A DNA stretch of 64,000 nt, taken from NCBI GenBank assembly GCA_945865935.1, contig CAMBFI010000001.1, forward strand, positions 62,001 through 126,000, written 5' to 3'. Made by a program: the position numbers and the translations under genes. The DNA is from Bordetella parapertussis (lineage in GTDB: Bacteria > Pseudomonadota > Gammaproteobacteria > Burkholderiales > Burkholderiaceae_B). Every line of letters begins with the position of its first letter. The first letter of the stretch is position 1. The notes beneath the pieces were generated by a model that worked only from the letters and a program-made list of their open reading frames with translations, did not search any database and was not told where the DNA came from. Of the stretch, positions 17,691 to 25,240 are shown piece by piece.

Positions 17691-18059
17691 ATGAAATTCA
17701 GCATCCAGCACGCGAAGGACAAACCATTTGCACACGATGGCTTGCGTGAGTATTTTGATTACCGCGACCTAGGAATTTTTGACGCGACCGATGGCAAGGC
17801 TGTGATGCATGCCATTCGCGCAAGCAAAGGGAGTAATGCGACAGGTGAGTGGCATCGACATGAGCTGAATTTTCAATTTGTCTATGTCTTAAAGGGCTGG
17901 GCGATTTTTGAGTATGAAGGGCATGGTCAGCATAAGCTCGTTGAGGGTACCTGCGTGCATCAGCCGCCTCACATTCGCCACCGCGAAATCGAACACTCGG
18001 AAGACTTTGAGGTGCTTGAGATCGTGCTGCCCGGAGAGTTCAAAACCATTGCGATGTGA
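17691..18059 (+). CDS. small cupin-domain protein
   Basis: A 122-residue single-domain cupin. The metal-site motif 1 is seen as EWHRHELNFQFVYVLKGW, with two histidines and a glutamate position, and motif 2 as QPPHIRHREIEH. Translation starts at the ATG after GGAGACC; the in-frame TTG four codons earlier contains that ribosome-binding site and is unlikely. Small cupins in catabolic operons are often isomerases, dioxygenases or sugar-acid binding proteins; nothing here decides between these. The following hydrolase gene begins at or just inside its stop codon, so expression is coupled. Confidence 0.82.
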   Translation: MKFSIQHAKDKPFAHDGLREYFDYRDLGIFDATDGKAVMHAIRASKGSNATGEWHRHELNFQFVYVLKGWAIFEYEGHGQHKLVEGTCVHQPPHIRHREIEHSEDFEVLEIVLPGEFKTIAM

Positions 18060-19126
18060 TGCATTTAGGCCAGCGTGAGGCAAAAAGATTGGCGGCCATC
18101 GACCCCTTACGTCGACGGGTACTTGGCGGCGTAGTTTGGACGGTCTGTGCGGCAGGGTTGAGTGCGCCTGCGCGAGGTCGGGGCTTAGCCCCGACAACAG
18201 GTCCGACGAGCGTTGATCCCGATGTCTTGCTGCTGACAGATCCTAAAACTAAGCGAGACCTGAAGTTGCGTGTCCGCTTGCCCGAGGGCTCTGGGCAAGT
18301 GGGGTTGATTGTGTACTCTCCTGGCTTAGGAAGTGGTGTGTCAAACGGTGCGGCGTGGTGTGAGGCCTGGAGGCGGGCGGGATTTGCTGTCGTCACTCTC
18401 GCACATCCGGTCACCGACGATTCGATTTGGACTGTTGCAGCAGGCAAGACCTTCAAGACAACGATTACCGAAGCGATCGCTGGACCCCAATACGAGCTAC
18501 GCGTTGCAGACTGTCGCTTTGCAATCGACTATTGCCTTGGGGCGGCTGCGTTTGCGTCGCGCATTGACGCGTCTCGGGTTGGGTTGGCGGGACACTCTTT
18601 TGGTGCCTTAACGGCGCAGTCGATTGCCGGACAAGCAAGCGGTGCGCCGTCACTGCGAGACGCGCGTGTGCGAGCGGTGATTGCTCTGTCTCCTACTGCT
18701 ATCTCGGCCGAGCGCGCGCAGTCGCTCAAATCAGTCAATATTCCTTTCTTCTGTATCACGGGCACCCACGATCAGTATGTGACGTTTAAAAAAAATGGGG
18801 AATCAGTTCGCTTAGGCGTGAGTCTTGCGCAGCGCGAGCTCGTGTATGAACACCTTCCTGTCGGAGAAAAAATCCAGCTCAAGATTGACAGGGCAGACCA
18901 CATGAGTTTTGCCGGAGAAGTTGTTGGAGCGCAGAACTTTAGCCGTGATGTGCCGGTCACAGAGACCGCCAATGCGCAGGTTTGGGCGTGTGTGAGCGAG
19001 ACGACTAGTTTGTTCTGGCGGTTTTATCTGGACGGGGCTAAGCAATCTGGGATTGAATCGCGCGAAGCGCTTGAGCAACAGATGCGTAAGTTGATCGGCG
19101 AGTCAGATCAGTTGAAATTTGGTTGA
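18059..19126 (+). CDS. exported alpha/beta hydrolase (PAF-acetylhydrolase/dienelactone-hydrolase-like)
   Basis: A 355-residue hydrolase whose N terminus has RRRVLGGVVWTVCAAGLSAPA, a basic region plus hydrophobic stretch that could be a Tat- or Sec-type signal. Catalytic residues can be placed: Ser180 in GHSFGALT, Asp238 in GTHDQY and His281 in ADHMSF. The early strand LIVYSPGLGSG gives the oxyanion region, as in platelet-activating-factor acetylhydrolase-like proteins. The ATG overlaps the cupin stop codon by one base (a GTG one codon earlier is an alternative). If exported it would hydrolyse an ester outside the cytoplasm, feeding the Bug-type uptake and cytosolic enzymes nearby; that link is inference. 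Confidence 0.82.
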   Translation: MHLGQREAKRLAAIDPLRRRVLGGVVWTVCAAGLSAPARGRGLAPTTGPTSVDPDVLLLTDPKTKRDLKLRVRLPEGSGQVGLIVYSPGLGSGVSNGAAWCEAWRRAGFAVVTLAHPVTDDSIWTVAAGKTFKTTITEAIAGPQYELRVADCRFAIDYCLGAAAFASRIDASRVGLAGHSFGALTAQSIAGQASGAPSLRDARVRAVIALSPTAISAERAQSLKSVNIPFFCITGTHDQYVTFKKNGESVRLGVSLAQRELVYEHLPVGEKIQLKIDRADHMSFAGEVVGAQNFSRDVPVTETANAQVWACVSETTSLFWRFYLDGAKQSGIESREALEQQMRKLIGESDQLKFG

Positions 19127-19131
19127 ACGTG

Positions 19132-19160
19132 TTGGCAAGGGTCCGTATCTTTGCTATACA
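19132..19160 (+). promoter_or_regulatory. candidate sigma-70 promoter for the decarboxylating dehydrogenase gene
   Basis: TTGGCA at 19132-19137 and TATACA at 19155-19160 are separated by exactly 17 bases, close to the sigma-70 consensus, and the ATG of the next gene follows 30 bases after the -10 element. The -35 box lies just beyond the stop of the upstream hydrolase gene. It suggests that the dehydrogenase can be transcribed independently of the upstream operon. Confidence 0.5.
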
Positions 19161-19190
19161 GGTAGTATTCACTTTAAAGAGAGATTATTC

Positions 19191-20252
19191 ATGAAGATTA
19201 TCGTGTTGCCAGGTGATGGCATAGGTGGAGAAACTGTTTCTGTCGCTGTCTCGGCGCTTGAGGTGGTCTCCACGAGATTCAAGCTCAATTTGAATCTCCA
19301 TCATGATATCGCCGGCCATGAAAGTTTGATTAAACACGGCACAACAATCCATGCTGGGTTACTTGATGCGGTCAAGAGCGCTGATGGGTTGATCTTGGGG
19401 CCGATGTCTACCTACGATTTTAAAGATGAATCCAAGGGTGAAATTAATCCATCAAAATTCTTTCGTAAAAGTTTGGATCTCTTTGCCAATATTCGCCCAG
19501 CGAAAACATTTCCTGGGAGTGGCGCAGTGCATAAGCCACTTGATCTCGTTGTGGTGCGTGAAAACACCGAAGGTTTTTATGCGGATCGCAACGTAGAGTC
19601 GGGTGGCAGCGAAATGTTGATTACGTCTGACGTGGTCGTGTCTCTACGACGCATCACACGTCAGTGCTGTGAGCGAATCGCTCGGGCCGCGTTTGAGCTG
19701 GCGATGACACGACGCAAGCATGTGACCTTCGTGCATAAGGCAAATGTCTTGAAGTTGGGGGACGGGATGTTTCTCGACTCTTGCCGTTTGATTGGTAAAG
19801 AGTTCCCTGAGGTGCAGACCGAAGAAATTATTGTGGATGCCATGATGGCGCACGTGGTGCGTACGCCTGAACGTTACGACGTGATTGTGACGACCAATAT
19901 GTTCGGCGATATTTTGTCCGATTTGACGGCGGAGCTCTCGGGTAGCTTGGGTATGGCTGCTTCGATCAATGCGGGCGTTGATTACGCGATGGCTCAGGCT
20001 GCACATGGCTCGGCCCCAGATATCGCGGGTAAGAATATTGCCAATCCCTTTTCGCAAGTGTGGTCCGTCGCGATGCTTTTGAACTGGTTTGGTCAGCGCA
20101 AGGGGCGCCCTGAATTCACGCAGGCCGCCCAAGTGCTTGAGGATGCGGTCGCCGCTGCCATTGCCGCGGGTGAGTCAACCAAGGATGTTGGCGGTAAGTT
20201 GGGAACGAAAGAAACCGGCCAAGCCTTGGTGGCGCGTTTGGCGAAAGTGTAG
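19191..20252 (+). CDS. isocitrate/isopropylmalate dehydrogenase family protein (tartrate/homoisocitrate-type)
   Basis: This 353-residue enzyme belongs to the beta-decarboxylating dehydrogenases, which oxidise a 2-hydroxyacid and release CO2 with NAD(P). Family landmarks are PGDGIGGE at the start, VRENTEGFYADRN in the substrate loop, THE FVHKANVLK lysine stretch, and TTNMFGDILSDLTAELSGS with the metal-binding aspartates. HGSAPDIAGKNIANP is the cofactor region. It differs from core LeuB and Icd, and leucine-biosynthesis neighbours are absent, so a catabolic role on tartrate, 3-isopropylmalate-like or homoisocitrate-like acids is likelier. The start is the ATG after AAAGAGAG; a longer frame upstream runs over the preceding stop and promoter. 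Confidence 0.88.
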   Translation: MKIIVLPGDGIGGETVSVAVSALEVVSTRFKLNLNLHHDIAGHESLIKHGTTIHAGLLDAVKSADGLILGPMSTYDFKDESKGEINPSKFFRKSLDLFANIRPAKTFPGSGAVHKPLDLVVVRENTEGFYADRNVESGGSEMLITSDVVVSLRRITRQCCERIARAAFELAMTRRKHVTFVHKANVLKLGDGMFLDSCRLIGKEFPEVQTEEIIVDAMMAHVVRTPERYDVIVTTNMFGDILSDLTAELSGSLGMAASINAGVDYAMAQAAHGSAPDIAGKNIANPFSQVWSVAMLLNWFGQRKGRPEFTQAAQVLEDAVAAAIAAGESTKDVGGKLGTKETGQALVARLAKV

Positions 20253-20288
20253 TTAGACGCCTGTTAGCAGTTCAGGTTGATCGTTGGG

Positions 20289-21272
20289 TTACTGCATCAC
20301 GATCTTTGCGGCTTTGGCGATGGCCTGATTGTCTTCAAAATCTTTTTTCACATAGGCCGCGAACGCATTACGATCCAAGGTGATGATGTCGACCCCTAGA
20401 CTATTAAAACGCTCTTTGACGCTTTGCTGCGCCAAGGTTTTTTGAAGGGCTGCTGAGAGTTTTTTAACGACCGCTGCAGGCATGCCCGCAGGCCCGAAAA
20501 TCCCGGTGTAGGTCACCATGTCGAAGTCTTTAATACCGAGCTCCTCGAAAGTCGGAACATTAGGCAAGAGGGGTGAACGGGTTTTTCCGGTCTGTGCGAG
20601 GGGAATGATCGCGCCGCTCTTGATATGCGAGATCGAAGCAGTGAGTTGATCCATCATGGTTTCGATTTGTCCACCAACCAGATCGACCAAGGCAGGGCCG
20701 CTTCCTTTGTAGGGAATGTGGTTGAGCTTGACATCCATGCGCAGAGCAAGCATCTCAAGCGCGAGATGCTGACTGGAGCCATTTCCGGCCGAACCCACTG
20801 AGATTTGTTCTTTCCCTGCTTTTGCTTTCGCGGCAAAGTCAGCAAAGGTCTTCATATTGCCTTTGGCTGTCGCGCTCAGCACGATCGGCACTGCATGGGT
20901 AGGCCCGATCACCGTCAGGTCTTTGACAGGATTGTAGGGGGGCGCGGCGACGAGTGCTGGCGCAACGGAGACCGAGCCGCTCGAGCCCAAAAGCAGTGTG
21001 TAGCCGTCCGGTGCGGATTTCACCACGCCAGTTGAGCCAATAAAACCGCCCGCCCCGGGTTTGTTCTCGACGATGACTTGCTGGCCCAGAATCTCAGAGA
21101 GGGATGGTGCGACCGCGCGGGCGGTGATGTCAACGTTTCCGCCGGGTGCCCAGGGGACAACGAGTTTGATGGGTTGTTTTGGAAAATCTTGCGCCTGGAC
21201 CGAAGGTGCTTGTATCAGACCGAACAAGGCGAGGGTCAGTGTCAACAAGGGCAATTTGCGGGTGCGTTTCAT
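20289..21272 (-). CDS. Bug-type (TTT family) periplasmic solute receptor
   Basis: A 327-residue periplasmic binding protein of the Bordetella uptake gene family. A Sec signal peptide ending near PSVQAQ is followed by KQPIKLVVPWAPGGNVDITAR, the family hallmark loop that holds the ligand carboxylate. VIVENKPGAGGFIG and the NHIPYKGSGPALVD stretch are other conserved elements. These receptors bind carboxylates such as citrate, glutamate or aromatic acids. The usual TctA/TctB membrane partners are not in this window, as is common for orphan Bug genes. It is convergent with the dehydrogenase gene and divergent from the DapA-like lyase. Confidence 0.94.
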   Translation of the reverse strand: MKRTRKLPLLTLTLALFGLIQAPSVQAQDFPKQPIKLVVPWAPGGNVDITARAVAPSLSEILGQQVIVENKPGAGGFIGSTGVVKSAPDGYTLLLGSSGSVSVAPALVAAPPYNPVKDLTVIGPTHAVPIVLSATAKGNMKTFADFAAKAKAGKEQISVGSAGNGSSQHLALEMLALRMDVKLNHIPYKGSGPALVDLVGGQIETMMDQLTASISHIKSGAIIPLAQTGKTRSPLLPNVPTFEELGIKDFDMVTYTGIFGPAGMPAAVVKKLSAALQKTLAQQSVKERFNSLGVDIITLDRNAFAAYVKKDFEDNQAIAKAAKIVMQ

Positions 21273-21347
21273 TCCTGGCTCCGGTCTTATGTTTTTAAGT
21301 GCATGCGCTCAGATTGAGGATGCCTTAGACTATTGGTTTTGCTGCAG

Positions 21348-21371
21348 CGTGGCAAGAGATTTATCGCCACG
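21348..21371. promoter_or_regulatory. inverted repeat between the Bug receptor and the DapA-like gene
   Basis: CGTGGC at 21348-21353 is mirrored by GCCACG at 21366-21371 across a 12-base spacer. It lies in the 174-base region between two divergent genes that may share a substrate, about 75 bases from the Bug start and 77 from the lyase start. It could be an operator controlling both, but the arms are short and no regulator is encoded nearby. Confidence 0.25.
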
Positions 21372-21447
21372 GTGTGTGCTATGTTACCGCGCAAATATCG
21401 CGCTGAACACTTTCCCCGCAGGAAGGGCCTCTCGCCACCAACAAGGA

Positions 21448-22401
21448 ATGAATGTGAATACGAACGTCAATGCTTTTAATCCCTCCGCAAATGGGGTCTA
21501 TTTAATCACTGTGACGCCTTTCAAGGATGGGGGAGAACTTGATTTGGCAAGCACGGATCGAATGGTGGACTTTTGCCTAGAGCGCGGTGTTACGGGCTTG
21601 ACGATCTTAGGCATTATGGGCGAAGCGACCAAACTGACTGCCGAGGAGTCGCGTGTTTTTGTCCGTCAAGTTCTTGCGCGCGTGCAGGGTAAGGTGCCTG
21701 TCGTGGTGGGCGCCTCGGCTGCGGGTTTTGCTCCGATGGGTGAGCTCACTAAAAGTGTGATGGACATGGGCGCCGCAGGTGTGATGGTTGCGCCGGCTGC
21801 GGGTTTGCGTACGGACGATCAAATATGTAGCTATTTTGATATGGTCAATGAGACCTTGGGATCCGAGGTCCCGTGGTGTTTACAGGATCACCCCACGTCG
21901 ACCGGTGTGCAGATGTCAACGGCGGTAGTGATGCGCATCCTAAAAAACTCTCCTCACTGTGTGATGCTCAAACACGAAGACTGGCCTGGTTTAGGTAAGT
22001 TGTCTGCGGTCTGTCAGGCAATCCAAAAAGGTGACTTGCAAAAGATCTCTATCTTGACAGGCAATGGGGGCGGTCTGTTCTTGCCCGAAGAGCTGGTGCG
22101 GGGCGCGAACGGCGCGATGACGGGCTTTGCCTATCCCGAGATGATGGTCGATGTATGCAAGGCGTTTGCGGCCGGTGATGTGGAACGTGCCTTCGACATC
22201 TTTGATTGTTATTTGCCCTTAGCCAAGTATGAGCAGCAGGCGGGCGTAGGCCTCGCAGTGCGCAAACATATTCTTGCCCAACGAGGCGCGATCGCTTCGG
22301 CCGCGATCCGCAAGCCTGGTCCGAAGCTCAGTGCGCAGGACATCGCAGATATCACACGTTTAACGGCGCGTCAGGACAAGAAACTCGCCGCTTTGAAATA
22401 G
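21448..22401 (+). CDS. DapA/NanA-family lyase with altered active site
   Basis: The 317-residue protein has the (beta/alpha)8 fold of dihydrodipicolinate synthase/N-acetylneuraminate lyase. Lys175 in VMLKHEDWPG is the Schiff-base lysine. The tyrosine that normally assists (YNxP in DapA) is replaced by Gln146 in CLQDHPTSTG, and the GTTGE motif reads GIMGEATKL. So it is not a canonical DapA and more likely acts on a sugar acid or another 2-oxo acid, as aldolase or dehydratase. AAGGA at 21443-21447 touches the ATG; a GTG at 21454 with six-base spacing may be the actual start. An open frame further upstream overlaps the divergent Bug gene and is not used. The RraA-type aldolase follows. Confidence 0.88.
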   Translation: MNVNTNVNAFNPSANGVYLITVTPFKDGGELDLASTDRMVDFCLERGVTGLTILGIMGEATKLTAEESRVFVRQVLARVQGKVPVVVGASAAGFAPMGELTKSVMDMGAAGVMVAPAAGLRTDDQICSYFDMVNETLGSEVPWCLQDHPTSTGVQMSTAVVMRILKNSPHCVMLKHEDWPGLGKLSAVCQAIQKGDLQKISILTGNGGGLFLPEELVRGANGAMTGFAYPEMMVDVCKAFAAGDVERAFDIFDCYLPLAKYEQQAGVGLAVRKHILAQRGAIASAAIRKPGPKLSAQDIADITRLTARQDKKLAALK

Positions 22402-22453
22402 CATGATCTTCTATCTATTTTCTAATTTCATTTAACGTATTCGGAGACCCGTC

Positions 22454-23167
22454 ATGGTCAATATGCAACTCGATCCAAAAGTAAAAGATATTCTTGCTGG
22501 GATTTCTACCGCAACACTCACGACCGTGTTGTTAAAAAAGGGTTTACGCAATGTGTGGATGCGTGGGACTAAGCCGATTCGTAGCGGTCAGCCCCGTTTG
22601 GTCGCACGTGCGTTTACCTTGCGCTTTGTGCCCGCCCGAGAGGACTTGGCGACACCGGAGTCATGGTCTTCTCCTAAGTCGACCCGCGCCGCGATTGAAG
22701 ATATGCCGGAAGGCTGTATTGCCGTCGTGGATTCGATGGGCGTGCAGGATGCGGGAATTTTCGGAGACATCCTGTGTGCGCGGATGGCCAAGAAAAAAGT
22801 TGCCGCCTTGGTCACCGATGGTGTTGTGCGCGACTTGGCCGGTGTCTTGGGTACCGGCTTGCCTGTGTGGTGCTCAGGCGCTGCCGCCCCGCCATCCGTA
22901 GCCGGATTGACCTTTGTCGATTGGCAGCAGCCGATTGGCTGTGGTGGTGTCGCCGTGTTCCCAGGTGACGTGGTGGTGGTGGATGACGATGGCGCTGTCT
23001 TGATTCCCGCAGCATTCCTCGATGATGTGGTCGCAAGTGCTGCGTCGCAAGAGGCGCTCGAAGTATGGATTATGAAACAAGTTGAAAATGGGCAAGCGCT
23101 GCCTGGTTTATATCCGCCTAACGCAGAGAACTTGGCGCGCTACAAGGCAGAGACTGGCCAGAAGTAA
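22454..23167 (+). CDS. RraA-family 4-hydroxy-4-methyl-2-oxoglutarate/oxaloacetate-type aldolase
   Basis: A 237-residue protein of the RraA/HMG-aldolase family. The divalent-metal and substrate motif is intact: GDILCARMAKKK, then TDGVVRDLAG with Arg126 and Asp127, which family enzymes use for pyruvate enolate chemistry. True RNase E inhibitors of the RraA type are shorter and lack catalytic context, so an aldolase or oxaloacetate decarboxylase role is preferred. It starts 52 bases after the DapA-like gene with a good GGAGACC ribosome-binding site, likely in the same transcript. Together with the dehydrogenase and Ldh-type enzyme it suggests breakdown of a branched hydroxy-oxo-dicarboxylate to pyruvate; this is inference. 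Confidence 0.87.
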   Translation: MVNMQLDPKVKDILAGISTATLTTVLLKKGLRNVWMRGTKPIRSGQPRLVARAFTLRFVPAREDLATPESWSSPKSTRAAIEDMPEGCIAVVDSMGVQDAGIFGDILCARMAKKKVAALVTDGVVRDLAGVLGTGLPVWCSGAAAPPSVAGLTFVDWQQPIGCGGVAVFPGDVVVVDDDGAVLIPAAFLDDVVASAASQEALEVWIMKQVENGQALPGLYPPNAENLARYKAETGQK

Positions 23168-23174
23168 TAGTGGG

Positions 23175-23996
23175 TTAGCTGTGACCTTTGGCGAAGCGAA
23201 AGCTTCGCCAAAAAAATACCAACACACTTGTGAGCGCTAAGAAAGCAAGGACTAATTGAACGGGTTCGGCGATTTTGAAATCGATCTTGCTCGTCAATAG
23301 TATGTAGGCGCACAGTGCTGCAGCGAGTCCGATTACGCGTAAGAGCCACGAGGTGTCTTGCAGAACCGAGGCGGGAAGGCGTTGACTAAAATGGCCGCCG
23401 AGTATGCCGCCAAAAATACCTAGTGCCGCACCGGCGAATACGTCTGAGGGCCAATGCGCACCCACGGCGATACGTGCTAAGCCTCCAAACGCAGCCAAGA
23501 TAAATAACCAAAAAAAAGGGCCGCGACGATTACGGTCCATCGCAAAATAAATTCCCGAGAGTGCCGCAAAGGCAGTGAGCGTATGTCCGGAAGGCATGGC
23601 AAATGAGGTCAGGGGGCGTTCTAAAATGTAAAAGCTAGCATGATCTAGAACGCCCGCCGGGCGAGGCATTTCAAGGAAATGTTTGGGCAAACGGGATAGT
23701 GCCCCGGCGATCGCGCCCGCTAAGATTGAACCAATTAATAGACGCGGGGCGAAAATCAGCAGCGGTGAAAGCAGAGCGTAAACACTCCAGCCGTTACCAA
23801 GCATATTGAAGGTCACCCATGCCAGGTCTGGCAAAACACGTGCGGTTTGATTCAGAAACAGAAATAGGCCGGGCTCGGGAAACAGCAACCAGCAGAGTGC
23901 CCAACACACCAAAGGCACGACACACCACAAAAAGTCCTTTTTTTGCACTGTCGCGAGAGCGCCCGCAGCGCTACGTGTACGCGAGGGCGCTGTCAT
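23175..23996 (-). CDS. PAP2-family membrane phosphatase
   Basis: The 273-residue integral membrane protein carries the three PAP2 signatures: KHFLEMPRP, PSGHT and ARIAVGAHWPSDV, with their catalytic His and Asp. Several hydrophobic helices surround them. Members remove phosphate from lipid phosphates such as undecaprenyl pyrophosphate or lipid A. It is the last gene of a seven-gene operon and overlaps the GT9 gene by four bases. In that context, recycling of an undecaprenyl carrier or dephosphorylation of a lipid-linked donor is plausible. The 3' coding end contains a stable hairpin shared with the convergent gene. Confidence 0.88.
   Translation of the reverse strand: MTAPSRTRSAAGALATVQKKDFLWCVVPLVCWALCWLLFPEPGLFLFLNQTARVLPDLAWVTFNMLGNGWSVYALLSPLLIFAPRLLIGSILAGAIAGALSRLPKHFLEMPRPAGVLDHASFYILERPLTSFAMPSGHTLTAFAALSGIYFAMDRNRRGPFFWLFILAAFGGLARIAVGAHWPSDVFAGAALGIFGGILGGHFSQRLPASVLQDTSWLLRVIGLAAALCAYILLTSKIDFKIAEPVQLVLAFLALTSVLVFFWRSFRFAKGHS
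23187..23212 (+). other. perfect 11-bp hairpin with GAAA loop at the convergent ends of RraA-like and PAP2 genes
   Basis: TTTGGCGAAGC (23187-23197), GAAA loop, GCTTCGCCAAA (23202-23212). It lies 19 bases after the stop of the aldolase gene and inside the last codons of the convergent PAP2 gene. On the + strand RNA it has a GNRA tetraloop closed by C-G, a very stable form, but is followed by A residues rather than U, so it is not a classic intrinsic terminator. It may protect the 3' end of the aldolase mRNA. Confidence 0.5.
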
Positions 23997-25240
23997 GCGC
24001 GCGACGCCGTGAATTGAACAATCATTTTTTGCATGACTTGTTCAACAGTGATCGCACGCATGCAGGCATTGTCTGAGCAGGGAGTCTTGCGATGATTGGC
24101 TGCGCTCACACAAGGTGAGCAGGCGAGTTGCGCAGTGATGGGAATAGATTTTCCGAGCGAGCCATAGAGCGCTGGCGTTTCGGGTCCGAATAGGACGACC
24201 GTGTGTAGACCTGTTACGGATGAAAAGTGACCCGGGCCGGAGTCGTTGGTGAGCATCACATCTGCAAGGGTGTATAGCGCTGGCAGTTCCGCGAAACTGA
24301 CTTGCCCCGCGAAGTTCAATGCATTGGGCACGTTGGCACCGAGGCGAACATTTTCAACGTATGTATGTTCGGAGGGCGAGCCCGTAATGAGGATTAAGCA
24401 GTCGGGCCATTGCTGAACCAGCGCGACGATGAGTGCTGAAAACCTCTCCGGAGCCCAGCGGCGTTGTACCAAAAGCTCGCTTGCATTGGGGTTCACTAAA
24501 AGTAGCGGTTGCACGCGATGTTGGAAGGAGCGCTGGGCCTGCGAGGCAAGTGCTTCGATGCGTCCCAACACGTTTTGCTTGACGGTTGGGTCGATGGTCG
24601 CTTGCGCAATACGAATAGCCGAGTCTGGAATATGTATTTTGCTGTAGGGCTGCTCGGTGGACGTTGCGAAGGCAGCATGGATGAGGGACAAGAAATTCTT
24701 CGCAATATGAATGTGGGGGTTGTAGTGCACTTTGTGCGTGAGCATCGTGCCGCGCCACAGCCCTTCGCCGTGGAAGATATGGTAGCCCACACGTTTGCGC
24801 GCGCCGCACAGTCCAGTGAGCAAGGCGGTAAAGCGTGAGAACAATTCGAGATCAATCACGGTGTCAATGTTGCGCGCGCGTGCTTGAAACAAAAATTTGA
24901 TTGTGTCTCGGATCAGGGTCAGCACTGAGCTGGCGTCGATCGTAAAAATATTTTCGGCAGGGACCGTATTAAGTAGAGTGAGGCTGGCACGGTTGCTTTT
25001 AAAAATCAGAAAAAATATTTCAGCACCTCGCGCTTGCGCGTCGCGCATTGCGGGGTCGACAATAATCGCGCTGCCCATTTCAGAGAGTTCGATAAACAGC
25101 AGGCGGCGTGAGGCGCCTGCAGGACCCTTGATGAGCAAGGTTATCCAGTCAAGCAGAGCCACAATTGGGCTAAATAGGGCGCATAGAGGAACACCGACCC
25201 GGTGGTCGATGGTGCGCATGGTGTCGACGCTTAAGCTCAT
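23993..25240 (-). CDS. glycosyltransferase family 9 (heptosyltransferase-like)
   Basis: A 415-residue GT-B enzyme related to LPS heptosyltransferases. The N-terminal half has LLFIELSEMGSAIIVDPA in place of the usual GDxx loop; the C-terminal donor domain has LVNPNASELLVQRRW and LTNDSGPGHFSS, the family signature. Near the C terminus four cysteines are spaced CX2CX10CX4C (starting LACSPC), which could bind a metal; this is not part of classical WaaC/WaaF. The sugar donor is unknown. It overlaps the flippase-like gene upstream and the PAP2 gene downstream by four bases each, so all three are translationally coupled. Confidence 0.88.
   Translation of the reverse strand: MSLSVDTMRTIDHRVGVPLCALFSPIVALLDWITLLIKGPAGASRRLLFIELSEMGSAIIVDPAMRDAQARGAEIFFLIFKSNRASLTLLNTVPAENIFTIDASSVLTLIRDTIKFLFQARARNIDTVIDLELFSRFTALLTGLCGARKRVGYHIFHGEGLWRGTMLTHKVHYNPHIHIAKNFLSLIHAAFATSTEQPYSKIHIPDSAIRIAQATIDPTVKQNVLGRIEALASQAQRSFQHRVQPLLLVNPNASELLVQRRWAPERFSALIVALVQQWPDCLILITGSPSEHTYVENVRLGANVPNALNFAGQVSFAELPALYTLADVMLTNDSGPGHFSSVTGLHTVVLFGPETPALYGSLGKSIPITAQLACSPCVSAANHRKTPCSDNACMRAITVEQVMQKMIVQFTASRA

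Noticed and set aside
19644-20132. 162-codon minus-strand frame opposite the decarboxylating dehydrogenase
   Set aside because: No recognisable protein features, fully inside a well-supported gene.
21061-21447. N-terminal extension of the DapA-like frame
   Set aside because: It overlaps the coding start of the divergent Bug gene, has no family similarity and lacks a ribosome-binding site; the family starts near NGVYLITVTPF.
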